This document shows, in pieces, positions 37,508-44,286 of a stretch of DNA of 64,000 bases. Position 1 is the first letter of the stretch; each line of letters begins with the position of its first letter. Under the pieces are notes generated by a model, which was not told the DNA's origin, made no database searches, and worked only from the letters and a program-made list of their open reading frames with translations. The translations under genes were made by a program, and so were the position numbers. Source of the DNA: Streptomyces pactum (GTDB lineage Bacteria; Actinomycetota; Actinomycetes; Streptomycetales; Streptomycetaceae); contig NZ_CP019724.1 of assembly GCF_002005225.1 (NCBI RefSeq), positions 6,465,501-6,529,500 of the forward strand, in the 5' to 3' direction.

Positions 37508-37584
37508 CACCTCCCGGTGCGCGGGCCGCGGCTACTTCGTTGTCATCGAATCCGACGCCGCGGCCGTCTTGATCTCGGGAGGCG
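37508..37584 (+). ncRNA. Bacterial Y RNA 2, short, no tRNA-like domain
   Basis: The outer stem is CCTCCCG (37510-37516) with CGGGAGG (37576-37582). It carries the same 5' motif GGTGCGCGGGC, six bases, TACTTC (37516-37538) and 3' motif GATCTCGGG (37571-37579). GGCCGCGGC (37524-37532) pairs with GCCGCGGCC (37557-37565), closing a simple stem-loop. About 75-80 nt. The same-spacing motif in all three units argues for a real Ro-binding RNA, but transcription is not shown. Confidence 0.7.
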
Positions 37585-37596
37585 CGGCAGATGGTG

Positions 37597-37734
37597 GGTG
37601 CCCGGTGCGCAGGCGGCGGATACTTCCTTGACCGGACGTTGCGGGGTTCGAATCCTCGTCACCGACTTCGGGTCGGTGCAGCTCAATGGCAGAGCATCCG
37701 GATGTTCCCGTCGCCGATTCGGACCTCGGGCACC
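37597..37734 (+). ncRNA. Bacterial Y RNA 3, with a complete permuted tRNA-like domain
   Basis: The outer stem GGTGCCCG (37597-37604) pairs perfectly with CGGGCACC (37727-37734). Motif GGTGCGCAGGC, six bases, TACTTC (37604-37626); 3' motif GACCTCGGG. The tRNA mimic, in permuted order: anticodon-stem 3' strand CCGGA (37632-37636), 5-base variable loop, T-arm CGGGG-TTCGAAT-CCTCG (37642-37658), acceptor CACCGAC (37660-37666), loop TTCGG, acceptor GTCGGTG (37672-37678), CA, D-arm GCTC-AATGGCA-GAGC (37681-37695), one base, anticodon-stem 5' strand TCCGG (37697-37701). It lies 48 bases before rsr. Confidence 0.88.
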
Positions 37735-37781
37735 CTCCTTCCGCCGTGCCTCCCTCCGAAACGAATTCGGGGGAATTCACC

Positions 37782-39365
37782 ATGGCGCGATTCAACACCA
37801 AGGCCGCGAAGGCGCAGCCCACCTCGCGCGTGACGTCGACGGGCCGCGTGCTGCGCACCTACGAGGGCGGCCGGGGCCGCGAGCGCGACCCGCGTTCCGA
37901 ACTCTTCCTCCTCGCGGTCGCCAACCTCGTGTCGCAGCAGACCTTCTACGAGTCCGGCGCGGCCCGCGACGACCGGTTCGCCGCGCTCGTGCGCGAGCTC
38001 GCCGTCTCCGACCCGTCGTGGACGGCCGGCCTGCTGGGCTGGCTGCGCGGCGAGGGCAACCTGCGCACCGCCTCCGTCGTCGGCGCCGCCGAGTACGTCA
38101 AGGCCCGTCTCGACGCCGGTGCCACCGACGGCCCGGCCAACCGGCAGGTCGTCGCCTCAGTCCTCCAGCGGCCCGACGAGCCCGGCGAGCTGCTCGCGTA
38201 CTGGACCGCGACGTACGGGCGCGCCGTGCCGAAGCCGGTCAAGCGGGGGATCGCCGACGCCGTACGCCGGCTCTACCACGGCAAGTCGCTGCTGAAGTAC
38301 GACACCGCGTCCAAGGGGTACCGCTTCGGCGACATCCTCAACCTGGTGCACGCGGCGCCGGACCCGGACAAGCCGTGGCAGGGCGAGCTGTTCCAGTACG
38401 CCCTCGACCGCCGGCACAACCCGGACACGGCGGTGCCGCCCGCCTCGAACCGCGTCCTCACCGCGCACCGCGAGCTGATGGCGCTGCCCGTCGGCCGGCG
38501 GCGGGCGGTCGTCACCGCGCCCGACGGTGCCGAGCGGCTCGCGGCGGCGGGCATCACGTGGGAGATGCTGGCCGGCTGGCTCCAGGGGCCGATGGACAAG
38601 GCGGCCTGGGAGGCCGTGATCCCGTCCATGGGGGCCATGGCGCTCGTCCGCAACCTGCGCAACTTCGACGAGGCCGGCGTGTCCGACGAGGTCGCGGCGC
38701 GGGTGGCGGCGCGGATCAGCGACCCGGACCAGGTGGCGCGCTCGCGGCAGTTCCCCTTCCGCTACCTCGCCGCGTACCGGCACGCGCCGTCGCTGCGCTG
38801 GTCGTACCCGCTGGAGCGGGCGCTCGGCCACTCGCTGGCCAACGTGCCCGCGCTGCCCGGCCGGACGCTGGTCCTCGTGGACCGCTCGGGCTCGATGTTC
38901 TACTCGCGGATGTCGGACCGTTCGGAGCTCAGCCGGGCCGACGCGGCGGCGGTCTTCGGCACGGCGCTCGCGCTGCGGGCGGCCGACGCGGACCTCGTCG
39001 AGTTCGGTACGTCGAGCAACCGCGTGAAGTACCGCGAGGGCGAGTCGGTGCTGAAGATCCTGGAGCGCTTCGGCGACCTGGGCGGCACCGACACGACCGA
39101 CGCGGTCCGCCGGCACTACAGGAAGCACGACCGGGTGCTGATCGTCACCGACGAGCAGTACGCGTACAACCGGCACGGCGACCCGACCGAGCAGGTCCCG
39201 GAGCACGTGCCGGTCTACACCTGGAACCTGGCCGGGTACCGGGCGGGCCACGGCCCGTCGGGCAAGGCGGACCGGCACACCTTCGGCGGGCTCTCGGACG
39301 CGGCCTTCCGGATGGTTCCCCTGCTCGAAGCCGCCCGGGACGCCGACTGGCCCTGGGCGGCCTGA
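37782..39365 (+). CDS. rsr: Ro60 orthologue (TROVE domain RNA-binding protein, Rsr)
   Basis: 527 residues. An N-terminal HEAT-like TROVE domain (about 20-350; SELFLLAVANLVSQQTFYES, LLGWLRGEGNLRTASVV) forms the RNA-binding ring. A C-terminal von Willebrand A-like domain has an intact MIDAS motif DRSGS at 367-371. In other bacteria Rsr binds Y RNAs, which tether it to nucleases such as PNPase for structured RNA degradation, stress survival and rRNA maturation. ATG 37782 is chosen because GGGGGA lies seven bases upstream; an upstream extension would read through Y RNA 3. The Y RNA genes immediately precede it. Confidence 0.93.
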   Translation: MARFNTKAAKAQPTSRVTSTGRVLRTYEGGRGRERDPRSELFLLAVANLVSQQTFYESGAARDDRFAALVRELAVSDPSWTAGLLGWLRGEGNLRTASVVGAAEYVKARLDAGATDGPANRQVVASVLQRPDEPGELLAYWTATYGRAVPKPVKRGIADAVRRLYHGKSLLKYDTASKGYRFGDILNLVHAAPDPDKPWQGELFQYALDRRHNPDTAVPPASNRVLTAHRELMALPVGRRRAVVTAPDGAERLAAAGITWEMLAGWLQGPMDKAAWEAVIPSMGAMALVRNLRNFDEAGVSDEVAARVAARISDPDQVARSRQFPFRYLAAYRHAPSLRWSYPLERALGHSLANVPALPGRTLVLVDRSGSMFYSRMSDRSELSRADAAAVFGTALALRAADADLVEFGTSSNRVKYREGESVLKILERFGDLGGTDTTDAVRRHYRKHDRVLIVTDEQYAYNRHGDPTEQVPEHVPVYTWNLAGYRAGHGPSGKADRHTFGGLSDAAFRMVPLLEAARDADWPWAA

Positions 39366-39502
39366 GCCCGGACCCGGTCCGGGGCCGGAGCGGACCCGGA
39401 CCCGGACCCGGACCTGGACCGGGTTCGGATCCCGGAGCGGACCGGGCCCGGCCCCGGACGCCGGGCCCGGCCCGCCGTCCGTCGTGGCCCGCCGTCCGTC
39501 GT

Positions 39503-39530
39503 GGCCCGCACCTGTGCGCAGGTGCGGGCC
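39503..39530 (+). terminator. Strong hairpin after rsr
   Basis: GGCCCGCACCTG pairs with CAGGTGCGGGCC, a perfect 12-base stem with a TGCG loop. The 130 bases before it are degenerate CCCGGA-rich repeats without a gene. Confidence 0.75.
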
Positions 39531-39562
39531 GCACTCTTGTGGCCCCGGGGATCTGACATCTA

Positions 39563-39574
39563 ACATTTCAATGT
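39563..39574 (+). promoter_or_regulatory. ACATT-TC-AATGT operator over the GntR start codon
   Basis: A 5-base inverted repeat in an unusually AT-rich patch. Its right half-site contains the GTG start of the GntR gene. It is probably an autoregulatory site, perhaps with a leaderless transcript. Confidence 0.5.
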
Positions 39575-40220
39575 GGAGACCATCCGACCCGTACCCCGCA
39601 CCCTGCTCCGCGACCGCGCCTACGAAGCCATCCGGGACGCCATCGTGGCCGGGGAGATCGAACCAGGCGCCGTCGTGCGGGACGCCGACCTGGCCGAGCG
39701 ACTGGGGCTGTCCCGGGCCCCGGTGCGCGAGGCGTTCTCCCGGCTCGTGGACGAGGGTCTGCTGGAGAGCAAGCCGCAGAGCTACACCCGGGTCACCCCG
39801 GTCGTGGCCGCCGACGTGCGAGACGCCGCCGCCGTCGTCGGCGCCGTGCACGAACTGGTCACGCGGGTCGCCGTGCCCCGGCTGAGGCAGGCGGACCTCG
39901 ACGCGATGCGCGCGGCCAACGAACGGTTCGCGGCGGCCGTCCACGCGGGCGACGTCGACGGTGCCCTGCGCGCCGACGACGAGCTGCACCACGTCCTCGT
40001 CCGCGCCGCCGCCAACCGGGCCGCCGCCGCCACCGTCGCCCGCTACACCCCGCTCATCCGCCGGCTGGAGCGCCGCCGCTTCGGCGAGGGCGGCACCTGT
40101 CGTTCGGCCGGGCTGCACGAGCAGCTCATCGCGGCCTGCGCGGCAGGTGACACGGAGACGGCGCTCCGTGTGACGGCGGACATCTGGCGGGGCCTCGAAG
40201 AGCTCGCCGACCCCGACTGA
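39573..40220 (+). CDS. GntR-family (FCD) regulator next to ACC deaminase
   Basis: 215 residues: N-terminal winged HTH ([42 protein letters not shown] pattern) and an all-helical FCD ligand-binding domain. The GTG start has no ribosome site and lies inside a palindrome. It ends 23 bases before acdS on the same strand; GntR regulators beside acdS are a recurring actinobacterial arrangement. The effector could be ACC or a related amino acid. Confidence 0.88.
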   Translation: METIRPVPRTLLRDRAYEAIRDAIVAGEIEPGAVVRDADLAERLGLSRAPVREAFSRLVDEGLLESKPQSYTRVTPVVAADVRDAAAVVGAVHELVTRVAVPRLRQADLDAMRAANERFAAAVHAGDVDGALRADDELHHVLVRAAANRAAAATVARYTPLIRRLERRRFGEGGTCRSAGLHEQLIAACAAGDTETALRVTADIWRGLEELADPD

Positions 40221-40243
40221 TCCGGCCCGACCCGGGAGGAACC

Positions 40244-41260
40244 GTGTCCCTTTCCTCGTACGAGCGCTACCCGCTGCTCCTCGGACCTTCGCCGGTGCAC
40301 CGGCTGGAACGCCTCACCGAGCACCTCGGTGGAGCCTCGCTCTGGGCCAAGCGGGAGGACCTGAACTCCGGCATCGCCTACGGCGGCAACAAGACCCGAA
40401 AGCTGGAGTACCTCGTCGCCGACGCGCTCGCCCGTGGCTGCGACACCCTCGTCTCGATCGGCGGCGTGCAGTCCAACCACACCCGCCAGGTCGCGGCCGT
40501 CGCCGCCCGGGCGGGCCTCGGCTGCGTGCTCGTGCAGGAGAGCTGGGTGGACTGGCCCGACGCCGTGTACGACAAGGTGGGCAACATCCTGATCTCCCGG
40601 CTCGCCGGGGCCGATGTGCGGCTGGTGCGGGCCGGGTTCGGCATCGGCTTCAAGGAGAGCTGGGAGCAGGCGCTCAAGGAGGTCGAGGACGCGGGCGGCA
40701 AGCCGTACGCCATTCCGGCGGGCGCCTCCGACCATCCGCTCGGCGGGCTGGGCTTCGCCGGCTGGGCCCACGAGGTCGCCGAGCAGGAACGGGAACTGGG
40801 CGTCTTCTTCGACACCGTCGTCGTCTGCTCGGTGACCGGGTCGACCCAGGCCGGCATGGTCGCCGGCTTCCGCGCCCTGGAGGAGGCGGGTGGCCGGCCC
40901 CGGCGGGTGATCGGCGTCGACGCGTCCGCGGAGCCCGCCCGCACCCGGGCGCAGATCGCCCGGATCGCGCACCGCACGGGGCAGCTCATCGGCGTGACGC
41001 AGGAACTGACGGAGGCGGACGTCGAACTGGACGAGCGGTACCACGCGGGTACGTACGGCGTCCCCGACGCCACCACGCTCGCCGCGATGCGGCTCGCCGC
41101 CCGGACCGAGGGAATGGTCACCGACCCGGTCTACGAGGGGAAGTCGATGGCGGGGCTGATCGACCTGGTCGCGCGCTCGGAGATCGGCGGCGACGCCACC
41201 GTGCTCTACGCCCACCTCGGCGGGCAGCCGGCGCTGAACGCGTACAGCGCCCTGTTCTGA
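40244..41260 (+). CDS. acdS: 1-aminocyclopropane-1-carboxylate deaminase
   Basis: PLP enzyme cleaving ACC, the plant ethylene precursor, to 2-oxobutyrate and ammonia. It is 338 residues, exactly typical. The PLP lysine lies in YGGNKTRK (about residue 50). The segment [16 protein letters not shown], the DPVYEGKSM motif with the Tyr-Glu pair, and [13 protein letters not shown] with the Leu that separates ACC deaminases from D-cysteine desulfhydrases are all present. A GGAGG ribosome site lies upstream. It suggests a plant- or rhizosphere-associated lifestyle. Confidence 0.93.
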   Translation: MSLSSYERYPLLLGPSPVHRLERLTEHLGGASLWAKREDLNSGIAYGGNKTRKLEYLVADALARGCDTLVSIGGVQSNHTRQVAAVAARAGLGCVLVQESWVDWPDAVYDKVGNILISRLAGADVRLVRAGFGIGFKESWEQALKEVEDAGGKPYAIPAGASDHPLGGLGFAGWAHEVAEQERELGVFFDTVVVCSVTGSTQAGMVAGFRALEEAGGRPRRVIGVDASAEPARTRAQIARIAHRTGQLIGVTQELTEADVELDERYHAGTYGVPDATTLAAMRLAARTEGMVTDPVYEGKSMAGLIDLVARSEIGGDATVLYAHLGGQPALNAYSALF

Positions 41261-41508
41261 GCCGGCGTCGGCCCGCCGGGCGCGGACCGGCGCGCGTCGC
41301 ACCGAGCGGCCTCGCCGGCCGCCTACCGCGCGAACACCGGCGACACCGAGGTCATCGTCGACGGGCAGGAGATCCGGCCCGCACGGAAGGGGCTCCCCTC
41401 CCGTCCGGGCGGGCCGTTCGCGCGGGCAGGGCAGGGCAGGGCACGGCAGTGGCGCGCGGGCGCGCGGTAGGGTGCGGCGAGAATCCTCTGTGGGCAGGGA
41501 GTAGTGGG

Positions 41509-42087
41509 ATGGCGCAGGTCAGGCCCATGCGCGCGGATGCCCGCCGAAACCACGAGCGGTTGCTGGAAGCCGCGGCGGTGGCGTTCGGGGAGCACGGGGA
41601 GGGTGCCTCCCTGGACGACATCGCCAAGCGGGCGGGAGTCGGGACCGGCACGCTGTACCGGCATTTCCCGACGCGGCAGGCGTTGCTGGAGGCCGCCTAC
41701 CTGGACCGGATCGAGGCGATCGCGGCGCGGGCCGACCTGATCGCGGCTGAACGGGCGCCGGGCGACGCGTTGCTGGAGTGGCTGAACGAACTCGCGGCCG
41801 GGATGATCCAGGTGCGCGGGATGAAAGCCCTGCTGGGCACCGCCGTGACGGCCGGTGGCTCGGCGGTGGACACGGCCTGCGGCGACTGTGTGCGGGGCGC
41901 GGCCGGCCGGCTGGTGCGGGCGGCGCGGGACGCGGGGGCGCTGCGGCGGGACGTCGAGCCGATCGAGGTGCTGCGGCTGGTGCACGGGGTGGTGACGGCG
42001 TCCGAGTCGGCCGAGGGGGCGGCCGGGGGCGACGGGGAGTCCGTACGCCGGCTTCTGTCGCTGGTGTGGGGCGGGTTGCGGGCGTAG
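41509..42087 (+). CDS. TetR-family transcriptional regulator
   Basis: 192 residues with a TetR HTH (RLLEAAAVAFGEHGEGASLDDIAKRAGVGTGTLYRHF pattern) and a C-terminal domain of the SbtR-like type. ATG 41509 follows AGGGAG. The target is unknown: the upstream neighbour acdS has its own regulator, and the downstream TerD gene is convergent. Confidence 0.88.
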   Translation: MAQVRPMRADARRNHERLLEAAAVAFGEHGEGASLDDIAKRAGVGTGTLYRHFPTRQALLEAAYLDRIEAIAARADLIAAERAPGDALLEWLNELAAGMIQVRGMKALLGTAVTAGGSAVDTACGDCVRGAAGRLVRAARDAGALRRDVEPIEVLRLVHGVVTASESAEGAAGGDGESVRRLLSLVWGGLRA

Positions 42088-42095
42088 ACGGCCGC

Positions 42096-42129
42096 GGTGG
42101 GGCGCCCGCAGTGCCGGGGGCGCCCCACC
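42096..42129. terminator. Bidirectional terminator between TetR and TerD genes
   Basis: GGTGGGGCGCCC (42096-42107) pairs perfectly with GGGCGCCCCACC (42118-42129), between two converging stops. Confidence 0.8.
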
Positions 42130-42140
42130 GAACCGGCCGC

Positions 42141-43358
42141 TTACAGCGCCTTTGCCGACGGCTTCACCATGCCCCGGACCGTGCGGGACTTGACGAAGTC
42201 GCCCATGGCGGTCATCTCCCACTCGCCGGAGTACTGGCGGATCAGCTTCGCCATCATCACGCCGGTCTGCGGCTCGGCGCTGGTGAGGTCGAAGCGGACC
42301 AGTTCCTCGCCGGTCGCGGCGTCCATGAGGCGGCAGTAGGCCTTGGCGACCTCGGTGAACTTCTGACCGGAGAAGGAGTTGACCGTGAAGACCAGGCCGC
42401 TGACCTCCTGCGGAAGCCGGCCGAGGTCGACGGTGATCACCTCGTCGTCACCGCCGCCCTCGCCGGTGAGGTTGTCGCCGGAGTGCTTGACGGCGCCGCC
42501 GACGATGGACAGCTTGCCGAAGTAGCAACTGTCGATGTGGTTGCGCTGCGGGCCGTAGGCGATGACCGAGGCGTCCAGGTCGATGTCCTTGCCGCGGTAC
42601 GCCGGCTCCCAGCCGAGGCCCATCTTGACCTGGGAGAGCATCGGGCGGCCGCCCTTGACGAGGGAGACGGTCTGGTTCTTCTGGAGGCTGACCCGGCCCT
42701 TGTCGAGGTTGATCTTCCCGGCGCCCGGGGCGGGGGCCGGCGGGGCGGCCGGCGCCGTCGGGGGAGCGGAGGGCATCGTGGGCGCGGCGGCGGGCGGGGG
42801 CGGCGGGGTGACCGCCTGGGGCTGCGGCGGGGCAGGCTGGGCGGCCGGGGCGGCGGGCTCCTCCACCGTGACGCCGAAGTCCGTCGCGATGCCGGCCAGT
42901 CCGTTGGAGTAGCCCTGGCCGACCGCGCGGGCCTTCCAGACGCCGTTGCGCAGGTAGACCTCCACGATCACCAGCGCGGTCTCGCTGCCGAGCTGCGGGG
43001 GCGTGAAGGTGGCGAGGACGGAGTTGTCGTCCGCGTTGCGGACGGTGGCGGTCGGTTCGACGCCCTGGAAGGTCTGCCCGGCGGCGTCCGGGCTGGCGGT
43101 GACGACGATCTTCTCGATGCCCGGCGGCACGGCGGAGGTGTCGACCACGATCGCGTCCGGGGCGGTGCCGCCGCCGGAGCGGTAGGTCACGCCCTGGCCG
43201 GTGGGCTGGTTGTAGAAGATGAAGTCGTCGTCGGAGCGCACCTTGCCGTCGGCGGTGAGCAGCAGGCCCGATACGTCGAGCCGCACGGGCGCGGCGACGT
43301 CCACCGTCACGCGGGCGGCGGAGAGGGGGATGTTCGAGCCGGGGGTCATAGCTGTCAT
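42141..43358 (-). CDS. Tandem TerD-domain protein
   Basis: 405 residues: two TerD (calcium-binding, tellurite-resistance/stress) domains, about 1-180 and 215-405, joined by a Pro/Ala-rich linker of about 45 residues. The C-terminal copy is the more canonical (VSLQKNQTVSLVKGG, MGLGWEPA, DASVIAYG, GDNLTGEGGGDDEVITVDLGRLP). TerD proteins act in stress, membrane or differentiation pathways in Streptomyces. The start is ATG 43358 or 43349. Confidence 0.92.
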   Translation of the reverse strand: MTAMTPGSNIPLSAARVTVDVAAPVRLDVSGLLLTADGKVRSDDDFIFYNQPTGQGVTYRSGGGTAPDAIVVDTSAVPPGIEKIVVTASPDAAGQTFQGVEPTATVRNADDNSVLATFTPPQLGSETALVIVEVYLRNGVWKARAVGQGYSNGLAGIATDFGVTVEEPAAPAAQPAPPQPQAVTPPPPPAAAPTMPSAPPTAPAAPPAPAPGAGKINLDKGRVSLQKNQTVSLVKGGRPMLSQVKMGLGWEPAYRGKDIDLDASVIAYGPQRNHIDSCYFGKLSIVGGAVKHSGDNLTGEGGGDDEVITVDLGRLPQEVSGLVFTVNSFSGQKFTEVAKAYCRLMDAATGEELVRFDLTSAEPQTGVMMAKLIRQYSGEWEMTAMGDFVKSRTVRGMVKPSAKAL

Positions 43359-43433
43359 GCCGGGTGAACGAGCGAGGGCGTTTTACCGTTCCCTTACCCG
43401 GCCGCCAATCGGGTCAGGGCCCGGGCGGTGCGG

Positions 43434-43655
43434 TCAGCGGCGGTTGCGGGGGTGGTTTCGCGCGGTGCGTTCGTTGCCGTGTTTGTAGTTGCCCGTCCAG
43501 CGGGCCATCACCAGTTGGGGGTCGCCGGTGGCGACCTCTTCGAGGAAGCGGGCGGCGCGGGGGCCGTTCAGTGTGGTGGCGGAGTGCTGGTGGTGGGTGA
43601 TGTGGACGGTGCCGTTCGCGGTGGCGGTGTAGGCGAAGCCATGGGGTCGGGGCAT
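43434..43655 (-). CDS. Small conserved hypothetical protein, 73 aa
   Basis: Starts MPRPHGFAYTATANGTVHI and ends in a basic tail. It is directly upstream of the TerD gene on the same strand. No recognised domain. The pairing with TerD and its coding character support it as a real gene; function unknown. Confidence 0.7.
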   Translation of the reverse strand: MPRPHGFAYTATANGTVHITHHQHSATTLNGPRAARFLEEVATGDPQLVMARWTGNYKHGNERTARNHPRNRR

Positions 43656-44151
43656 GCGGGGATCGTAGGAGGGGCGGGGGCGGCGGGCCCAGGGGTTTTC
43701 GCCCGCGCCGCCTCCTTCCCGTCCCCGTCTCCGGGGGCCGACCGGGCGGGTGGCGGCCGGGAGGCCCGGCGGGCCCGGGCGAGGAACCACGCGCCGGGAG
43801 CGGTGCACCGCACCCGTCTCCGGTGCCGGCGGTTGCGTCCCTGGCGCGGTGTGCGCCGGGCGGCGCCCCCACACCCCGCGTGCACGGTCCGGTCGGCGCC
43901 CTGACCGGTGCGCCGACCGAAGTGCGCAGGTCGGAAGGTGTCCGCCGGCTTTTCGCCTCCCCACGCCACCCCCCTTCGATTCCGACGAAGGCGGCCGGCA
44001 GCGCGCATGCCGCCCCGTTCAGGCCCTTTGAGGTCTGTTGATATGACTTGTGCCGGACGTCTTGTCCGCGTCACGCGCCGCCCCGCTAGCTGGTGACACC
44101 GCCGCCGGCCGAAAGGAAGACCGACGGCACCACTCACATCGAGGTGATGGC
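43656..44151. other. Intergenic region upstream of the lasso peptide cluster
   Basis: 496 bases without a credible gene. A weak promoter-like pair, TTCAGG (44018-44023) and TATGAC (44042-44047) with an 18-base spacer, lies about 100 bases before the precursor gene. The leader contains a GAAAGGAAGA purine patch. Confidence 0.5.
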
Positions 44152-44262
44152 ATGAAGAAGGCGTACGAGGCCCCGACGCTCGTCCGGCTGGGGTCGTTCC
44201 GGCAGAAGACCGGGCTGCTGCAGCGCAACGGCAACGACCGTCTGATCCTCAGCAAGAACTGA
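44152..44262 (+). CDS. Lasso peptide precursor (A), citrulassin type
   Basis: 36 residues. The leader (21 residues) has the YxxP recognition motif YEAP that the RRE protein binds, and the penultimate Thr of lasso leaders (KTG). The core is LLQRNGNDRLILSKN: Leu1 amine to Asp8 side chain would give an eight-residue ring. Arg9 sits where citrulassin A carries citrulline, and the tail RL(I/V)LSKN is shared with citrulassin A. GAGGTG is five bases upstream of the ATG. Genes C, B1, B2 and D follow. Confidence 0.93.
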   Translation: MKKAYEAPTLVRLGSFRQKTGLLQRNGNDRLILSKN

Positions 44263-44286
44263 CGGCGGCCGGCACGTAGCGATTTC

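Noticed and set aside
37401..37700. Apparent tRNA genes (TTCGAGT/TTCGAAT T-arms and GGTGTAGCTCAG-type D-arms)
   Set aside because: The arms occur in permuted order (T-arm before D-arm), there is no anticodon loop and no CCA or free 5'/3' acceptor ends. The Y RNA interpretation explains them better.
41290..41400. Short coding-like stretch after acdS (reads AAYRANTGDTEVIVDGQEIRPA)
   Set aside because: It could be a remnant of a gene, but there is no start, no match I recognise, and it is too short to support.
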